The notes below the pieces were generated by a model that was not told where the DNA came from, did not search any database, and worked only from the letters and a program-made list of their open reading frames with translations. Below are positions 57,189 to 64,000 of a stretch of 64,000 nt of DNA, piece after piece (position 1 is the first letter of the stretch; the number at the start of each line of letters is the position of its first letter). The DNA is from Austropuccinia psidii (lineage: Eukaryota; Basidiomycota; Pucciniomycetes; Pucciniales; Sphaerophragmiaceae): contig JALGQZ010000004.1 in assembly GCA_023105745.1 (NCBI GenBank), forward strand, positions 43,318,437 through 43,382,436. The letters are read 5' to 3'. The translations under genes were made by a program, and so were the position numbers.

Positions 57189-59123
57189 TGTGAGCGTTGA
57201 AGTATATTCTACATACCCAAATAGGCCACAAATATCTTTGAAATTAATCTTGAACTATGCATAACCCATATATGTCATGCATATATGCAAAATTCATTAT
57301 TTTTTATTTCAGAAAAGATGAATAACGTTTTTGTGAGTAAGTAAATCCATGAATTTAAGGCCATATTGGATTCTACACAAAAAATTCACCTAGGGTAACA
57401 GCATAGAGTGAAAAAGCTTAAATTAACTCTAAGAGGTGATAATATGGAAAATACTTCAATACCAAATCATTAATACCACATAGAAGAATTGTGAAAATTT
57501 TTGTTTTCTCAACTTCATGCCAAAATAATGGGAATGTGAGAAATCCCATGTTACATATACACTTATAATAGTGTTATGCATGTTTTTGGCACTTAATATT
57601 ATGGTATTCTTAAATACAGTTTTGGTACACCCATAGTGGATATCAGTCTTTAAGCCTGAATTTCTATTTTTGACATGAAAATAGTCAAGGGGGACAAAAG
57701 ACATCAAAGAGAGCCAGGGTACCCAACTTCTGAGGTCTCTGAGGCATGGACAGCTCTAAAGTTTGGATCCATGGCTGATCTTGGCCCAATTAGTATACTA
57801 AAGCCTTTTTGGGAACTTGGTTACCAAGTTAAAATCTCATTAAATCATAAGAAAATAGGAAATAAGCTGCTATTTTGACATTCCAAGGAGGTAAAGAGCA
57901 GCTTAGACTCCTGTAGCCATGTCAGTTCTTAATGATTCTCTATGGATAAGCCCTAAAAGAGTAATTGAAACCCTTTTTGTACTAGTATCCATTGATTTAC
58001 CTCATAGCAACCAGCAATATAGTGCTATTTGCAATTATATGTAGAAATGAGGTAAAAACTTCAAAGATTCATTAAAAATACAATTATTAATTAAAATTTC
58101 TGAAACTTTCAGAACCAATTAAGAATGGTATTATTCATATAGAAACTAAAAATAATCATACCTCTATAGGTCAAATTGAAAGTTTTATTTCTAGTCCATT
58201 TTTGATGATTCCACATGGAACACTGAATCTTCAAAAATTCACAGAAAATACACTGTGTGATGAAATTTCCAATAGCATTGATAATTTTGAGAAATTTATT
58301 TTTCTATTTAAATAAAAGAAGATTTAAAGTTGTTACTCCTTTTATCCGTAACCATATTTGGGTTGGTAGTCATGTAAAAGCATTAATCAAGTAATTATGA
58401 TAATCTTACATGACAACAGATGATGCAATCATTAATCCAAAAAGGAATACTTTTTTCTCACTTGGTGGTTTTTCAGTTTGCTCCATTGCACACTTCTGTG
58501 AGCTGTCTTAGACTTAAAAGAGGCCTTCTCTTGCTGTTTTTTCCAAATCATCACATTATTCAATTATACCATTATTACCAACAAGTAAGTATTAGATAAT
58601 ATTTTCTTAAGTGTTTTATTCTTTAATAATCAATAAGGAAGACGTGAGATCATAGAATTAAACTATATATTGTTTAATAATGTTATAAATCCATTTCGAT
58701 CCTTTAAATCCACAATTATCCATTAAATCTCTCTACTATTATCTTTAATATGTTTTTTGAAGTATTAGTGAGTGTTTGGTCTTAATTCTTAAAGTTTTTC
58801 TCTAGTCATTGTTTTCTTCAAGGATTATATTTATAATTATTCTTGAAAAAGATAATCATATATGAAAATAATTTTATTTTAAAATAATTTTATTATTTTA
58901 ATAAAGAAGTTTTATTATGAAATACTTCTTGTAATTGATTCTAGTAGACAATTACTGCTTACTGTTATAATTACTAGTAGTGTATAACAAGTAAAAGAAG
59001 TAATTAATTAATTAATGATTTAATTGTGGCTATAATGATCTCTATTATTATATCTCATAAGAACATTCATAGTACTGTTGATTGAAAGTAATATTATCAA
59101 TAGTTTCATAGACACATCTTACA
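57189..59123 (+). mobile_element. Solo family L LTR with TTGGC target duplication
   Basis: 1,935 bp from TGTGAGCGTTGAAG to AGACACATCTTACA, with a perfect 5-bp duplication TTGGC (57184-57188; 59124-59128). It shares the ATAGGCCACAAAT, CCCATAGTGGATATCAG and ACATCAAAGAGAGCCAGGGT segments with the L1 LTRs. It splits the Tnp2 pseudogene. Confidence 0.9.
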
Positions 59124-59128
59124 TTGGC

Positions 59129-59250
59129 CAATGCCTTCTTCATGTGCTGGGATCAACATAAATCCCTTGGAAAGTTTGTCCATTGGTTCAGGCTACAGAA
59201 TTCTTCCTGCAGCTTGTGCAGGTGCAAAAGGCCATGATCTGCATTGTTGA
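59129..59250 (-). pseudogene. Tnp2-type protein, N-terminal segment
   Basis: On the minus strand: FCTCTSCRKNSV, a stop, TNGQTFQGIYVDPSTHEEG. The Cys-x-Cys-x2-Cys cluster followed by a G-x-[YW]-V-x-x-x-T-x-x-x-H pattern is the usual N-terminal start of Tnp2-type proteins in rusts. It continues into 57183 once the LTR and one TTGGC copy are removed. Confidence 0.6.
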
Positions 59251-60580
59251 GAAATTAAATTTAAAACTCTTGTCAGATCAATGGGAATAGTGAATAAAAA
59301 AATAAAAAACCCTGAAATAAAAAGGAGATAATCATATGAGTGGTTTAATTTTTTAAGGCTTGACTATGAAAAAGATGAGTACATATTAATAATATTTAAC
59401 TTATTTTACTATGAATTTCCTAATTCAAATGATAAATAACATTGAAAATAATAATTATAATTATGGAATGTAAATAATTATAGTATTTGAATAAAGAAGA
59501 TAATATAATAAAATAGATCTATTAGTATTTAATAATTAATATATTCATGGAACTTTATTATTGTTACCAACAAATAATAAATGCTTGAGAATTTCTATTT
59601 AATAATAAAAAACAATTTCTAACAATAATATTACTAATATTAAGGCTATTTATCAATATAAATACTATTTATATTCATAAAAGAATTATTAAGAATTATA
59701 ATAGAGAGACAAATATCATAATAGGAGAAAATAATCTAATTTTAACACTTAATCACCATGGGAAAATTGGCTACACGTGAGAGCAGGTGTTCCATTTGAA
59801 AATTAACTTGGAATCAACCTAGAATGAGCATTGACCCTTCCTGTGAACTAGGTTGGAACCAGAATTTAAATGTTTGTTAGTATTCAAAAGTCTTCCAAGA
59901 CAATGGAATATTACAGAATCTCCAAGATTTTCTTCCCTTTTACAACTGGATAGAGTAAGGAGATAATATAATTCATGAAAAATCTTCTCATTTATATTTT
60001 TATCTTCAAATAGATACCTTTCAAGATAAAAAATTGGAGCTCGAAATTCATTTGCAATTCAGCCAATTCCACAGTTTTTGAGCCTCAAAAGAGTGAAACC
60101 CAATGATTTAAAATAAATAAATCTTGCATCTTTCTTGATTTATGACTTACTATTCCTTGGTTAAAATATCAATTCTTATTTATTCTTCAAAAGGTGGCTC
60201 ACAACTGTCAAAAGAAAACTGCTGCAACTGAAGCCTCTTTGGAAGAAACTGGATTGATTGAGAATTCTGTTGCTTAAGTTTTTCAGGTTCTGAGACCTCA
60301 GGGGGAACAGATAAAGGATTCAAAATATGTTTTTACAAAATCATTTCCCAGAAAATATAAAAACATTTGTATGTATTTTGATCCTTATTGATTAGCATCC
60401 CTAGAAATGAAGTTTTTTGTTTTATTTTTTTATTTTTTCATTTTCTCATTACTTTTGAAACTTTAACAAATCTTATCAGTTTTAACTTTCAAAACAAACA
60501 TTGATATTTCTTGAAGAGAAATTTGCTTCTTATGGCTCATTTGCAGGTTCTATTTCTCAATTTAAAAGAGAAATAGTGGT
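59251..60580. other. AT-rich sequence with a dispersed repeat
   Basis: The segment 59545-59705 repeats 6545-6705. On the minus strand, about 60180-60331 stays open for roughly 50 codons with protein-like composition (NPLSVPPEVSEPEKLKQQNS, then a stop after EPPFEE), but I cannot identify it. Nothing else is recognised. Confidence 0.35.
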
Positions 60581-60584
60581 CCCT

Positions 60585-60840
60585 ATTCAATACAGGACCT
60601 TCTACCGGAGTAAATCAACAAAATTTAAAGAATAATACAGTAAAGATCCTGTAATGGTTCTACTGTAAAATTGTGGAAAATCGTCGACAATCTTACATAA
60701 GCAGCTATTACAGTTCCCTTACTGAAAGAAAGCTGACAAATATCAAACATATTACAGTAGAAGTACTTGCAAATGGCTTCTACTGTAATTTATTTGAAAA
60801 ACAAAAAACCTAAAGTAAAAAATCTTTTACAACCATAATA
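60585..60840. repeat. Cluster of ATTACAGTA / TACTGTAAT inverted repeats
   Basis: ATTACAGTAGAAG (60751-60763) is exactly complementary to 60777-60789 with a 13-base loop. Further copies of ACAGTA, CTGTAAT and TTCTACTGTAAA lie at about 60637-60680 and TATTACAGTT near 60706. The pattern resembles subterminal repeats of DNA transposons; none is identified nearby except the Tnp2 remnant 1.3 kb away. Confidence 0.6.
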
Positions 60841-63500
60841 GTTAAGACTCAGGAAAATGAAAACAAAAAAATCAAATAAAAAATATATCAAAAAATCATA
60901 AGAAAATATCACAATAAAAACAGATGCAAAAAATCAGAAAAACACAATAAACAATAAAAAATGTTTTAGAGTAGCAGAAAGGAATTTTTTTCTGTTTATA
61001 TTCTCCAAAAAATATGAAAGAAACTTTATTGTAATTATGAAAGGAGGTTCAATTAACCTCTCATAGATATTCTTGTACTTACTTGTTATGAGGTTGATCT
61101 AGCATTTTGCATGAATAATTTGTCAAAAAAAACATTCTTTAAGATATGTTTTCGTGGTTTCTGTGTTTATGTTTGGCCTTTCAACAATAAAGTTATATAA
61201 TTTTTCTGTTTCAAAAATGCATTCAATATACAAGTAGGAGTATATATTTAATTAAATATCATTCCAATAATATTAATTAAAAATAAGAAGTTTTTTCATT
61301 TCATAAAATATGGACCAGTTCACTTAATCTCCAAGAGCTGGCTTATCATAAGCCATTTTATTATGTCAAAAAACTATCAAATAATTTGACTTCCCTTCAA
61401 TACTGTTCAAATATCTTTATAGTTTATATTTATTATATTGTCTTATGCTTGAAGGGCTGAACATAATGAGTTTTTTATTTTCAAAGAAATATATTTTAGG
61501 ATTTTGAACATAGGCTTCTTGATAAAGTCATATAACTCATGATTGATTTGGATAGTTAATTCATTGTTTGCAAAGAGAATTAACTTATTGGCTTAAGACT
61601 TTATGAATGGCCACTTTTAACATATTGAAATTGAAAAAGGATATCAACATTTTATATTACTTGGTAAATGCTTTATAACTTTAGCTGAATAATTGAAACA
61701 TGATTCAGATCATGTTTTGATTATGAGTGGAAATGGCCATGAAATGAGATATTTCCTACTCCAAGCTTAATTCCCACAAGGGTCTAACTTAATTATTTGT
61801 CCCTTTAATGTTAAATATTACTTTCATAAACTCTTCAAGACTCTTATTAATCATAAATTACATGTAAAAACAAAAAATAGTGTTCCCTTATCTTTTAAAT
61901 CACTTGAAATAGGTGTATATATGATTTTCTTACATAAAATTTATAGATGGCTGGGTTTTCTAAATTTAACAGCATTTTAGGCTTTATATATTTATCAAAC
62001 AAATTGACGTTTTGAAAATCTATCATAAGCTTTATAGATATGTTTCCAGAAATAAATTTTTGAAACAAACCAACTTCTACCAGTTGTTTTGCCTTAATAT
62101 TATATATCATTCAAAAAATTTGAAAGGAAACAATTTAATAGTTTTATTTATTCATTAGTCTCAAGCTTTAAATTATTTTAAAGGACTGTTAAGAGGTCTT
62201 ATTAGCTTAAATTACATGAGTAATAGAGGTCTATAAAGGTGTCCCCTGCAAATTTGAAGAAATATTGTTGTAAAGAAACAATAAAATTACTTCCTTAATT
62301 GGTTTCAGTAATATCAATTTCTTATTTTGAAGTATTGTAAAATTCAAAAATCTATGTTCAAATACTCAAAGCTACTAACCCACCAAATTCAGGTATAATA
62401 TTTGGTTTTCAGTGCATGGAAGGCTCTTTACATATCCTAATACTTTCCAAATGAAACTAATACTAAGGAAATTGAAGTTGAAATGTAGAGAGCCTATATA
62501 ATACTGCAAGTAAAATATAAAATACATCGAATAGAAAACTATGTTTATAGAGTGTTTTCAATAGAAGAAATAATTGAAGAAATTGATTTTTAGCCATATT
62601 CATACATGCTGATTGAATTCCCTCAAAAAATCACAAATACTTTCATTATTTAAGCTTCATTTCATTCCTTGATGCAAAGACTACCCTAGTTTACTCTAAA
62701 TAACACCCAAACTGATCCTTGTTTTTCACATATTAATTTAACTCACTAGATAAAGATTGTTTGATCAGAATTGATAATTTATTCAGAATAATATAAAAAA
62801 TGAAGCTTGATTGGTATCAAATAATAAAATTCTTGAATGCCCAAAAAATTCAAAGAAATTCATGTTTTATATTTTTATGAATATTCAAAATTTTTTTAGT
62901 GAAAACTTTTTCTATATGAATATTGGATTAGTTATTATTTTACAGCATAGAATTTATAATAAAAAAGGTCCAAGATTCTATGACAAAATCCCAATATTCC
63001 ACTTCTAATGTTCATATTGACTAGCTATAAACTTCAATTTCTCCTCTTGAGAATTTTTCAGGTTGAAACAGGGGGTATAGTCTCTCAATATATACTCAGT
63101 TCTGTGGGCCTCTCCTTAAAATCAATTTTTTCCATAAATCTTGATAGCTTTTTTTTACTTTTATTGAAACCTTTCTTTGAAAAGAGGAAACAATAGGAGA
63201 TATAATGTCTCACCAAACACAAATTTTAATTAATAGTAAAGGATAAATGGTAGGGTATGTTTCTAATTATCTTTATATGTGATGAAATTCCCAAATTCCC
63301 CAAGAAAAATTATCATTAATTTAAATCTTCTTGGAAGCTTGGAGTGTTTCAGTTTCAATAATATTCATCTATAGGCTCCCATAAGTGAGTTTTAAAGAGA
63401 ATCAACATTGAGGCTGAAATATATATTCATATATCTATAATAAAATACCCACAAAGTTGAATTGTATGTGAACAAAATGATTCAAAGACATCAAAAAAGA
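60841..63500. other. AT-rich sequence, nothing recognised
   Basis: A-rich at 60841-60960, then unstructured AT-rich DNA. ORFs of 60-71 codons on both strands (61895-62110, 62811-63008, 63008-63196) are low-complexity and have no support. Confidence 0.5.
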
Positions 63501-63899
63501 TCAAAACAAAGGGAAAATTGAAATAAGTGTTTTAATAATGTATGTTTGCATTATTGAGCTTTGACAAGGCCAAGTAATCACTGCTATTGGGTCAACTGAA
63601 TTAATACTTTGTGGCTTGCATATGTGGCTTGAATTTCTTCCAAAACTTCTTTTTTTTAATTCAATTTCTATGCTATCTCCAACCTGAATCCACTCCATCT
63701 CCCTTGTCAAATTCCAAATGCAACACCTGCTGTCAGGTGTAGCCATTTTTCTCATGGTGAATAGGATAATTTTAAATAAATTTATGCCTAAGAATATAAA
63801 TGAAACATATTCAAACTTTATGTACAATACAAAATAGAGAGAATGACAAATTTGACTATGTTTATGTGGATTTAGATATTTTTGAGATACTTTAACCAA
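63501..63899 (-). other. Unassigned 132-codon ORF
   Basis: The longest unexplained frame in the right end. The first half is hydrophobic and AT-driven. The second half, from an internal MRKMATPDSRCCIWNLTREME, has a balanced composition (VGDSIEIELKKRSFGRNSS, VDPIAVITWPCQS). I do not recognise it. It could be an exon of a decayed gene or part of an unrecognised repeat. No splice sites or promoter stand out. Confidence 0.3.
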
Positions 63900-64000
63900 A
63901 ACAGCAAATTATTGGATTTATAATGTCAAGGCTAGCTAAAACTAAAAGGCTGACTCTTGGTATTTAATAATATAATAGCTTTATATATAAATAATAAAGA

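Overview
This window looks like transposon-derived DNA from a large, AT-rich fungal genome. The gypsy polyproteins, the copia fragment, the Tnp2-type transposase and one uncharacterised gene family resemble protein families I know from rust fungi (Pucciniales), most closely those of the myrtle rust Austropuccinia psidii. The organism call is inference from remembered family resemblance, not a search. I see no intact host gene, tRNA, rRNA or CRISPR array. The only clean long reading frame of a mobile element is the gag of one chromovirus copy.

Two LTR-retrotransposon groups dominate. Family L (Tf2-like gypsy, LTRs of about 1.9-2.2 kb, 5'-TGTAAG...CACA-3' on the + strand when coding is on the - strand) has two near-complete decayed copies: L2 (13353-24260) and L1 (28196-47417). 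It also has four dispersed LTRs and two pol fragments. Family C (chromovirus with a C-terminal chromodomain, LTRs of about 0.72 kb) has one young copy (35022-43964) nested in L1. It also has a degraded copy split by L2 and a related 1.65-kb solo LTR.

Layout. 1-6080: a third LTR type (F), an L-type integrase fragment, a copia gag-protease-integrase remnant split by a solo F LTR, and a palindromic minisatellite. 6081-10332: AT-rich sequence, a 154-bp duplication, an RT fragment and an L LTR. 10440-13352: a head-to-head pair of family C LTR/leader segments and the first half of a C-type gag. 13353-24260: element L2. 24261-25020: second half of that gag. 25021-28195: mostly unassigned. 28196-47417: element L1 containing element C. 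47418-54130: remnants of a rust-type uncharacterised gene cut by two L LTRs, one of which holds the C-related solo LTR. 54600-59250: Tnp2/CACTA-type transposase pseudogene cut by another L LTR. 59251-64000: AT-rich sequence with an inverted-repeat cluster and one unassigned 132-codon ORF.

Insertion order can be read from 5-bp target duplications: TTTCA for L1, AATTC for C, GACAT/GAGAT for L2, GTTTT for the F LTR and TTGGC for the LTR at 57189. The LTR pair of C differs at roughly a dozen positions by eye, while those of L1 and L2 are much more diverged, which fits the nesting order. The most interesting single signal is a canonical -1 frameshift site in element C: the heptamer GGGAAAA in the gag frame just before the gag stop, followed by a predicted stem-loop, with protease open in the -1 frame.
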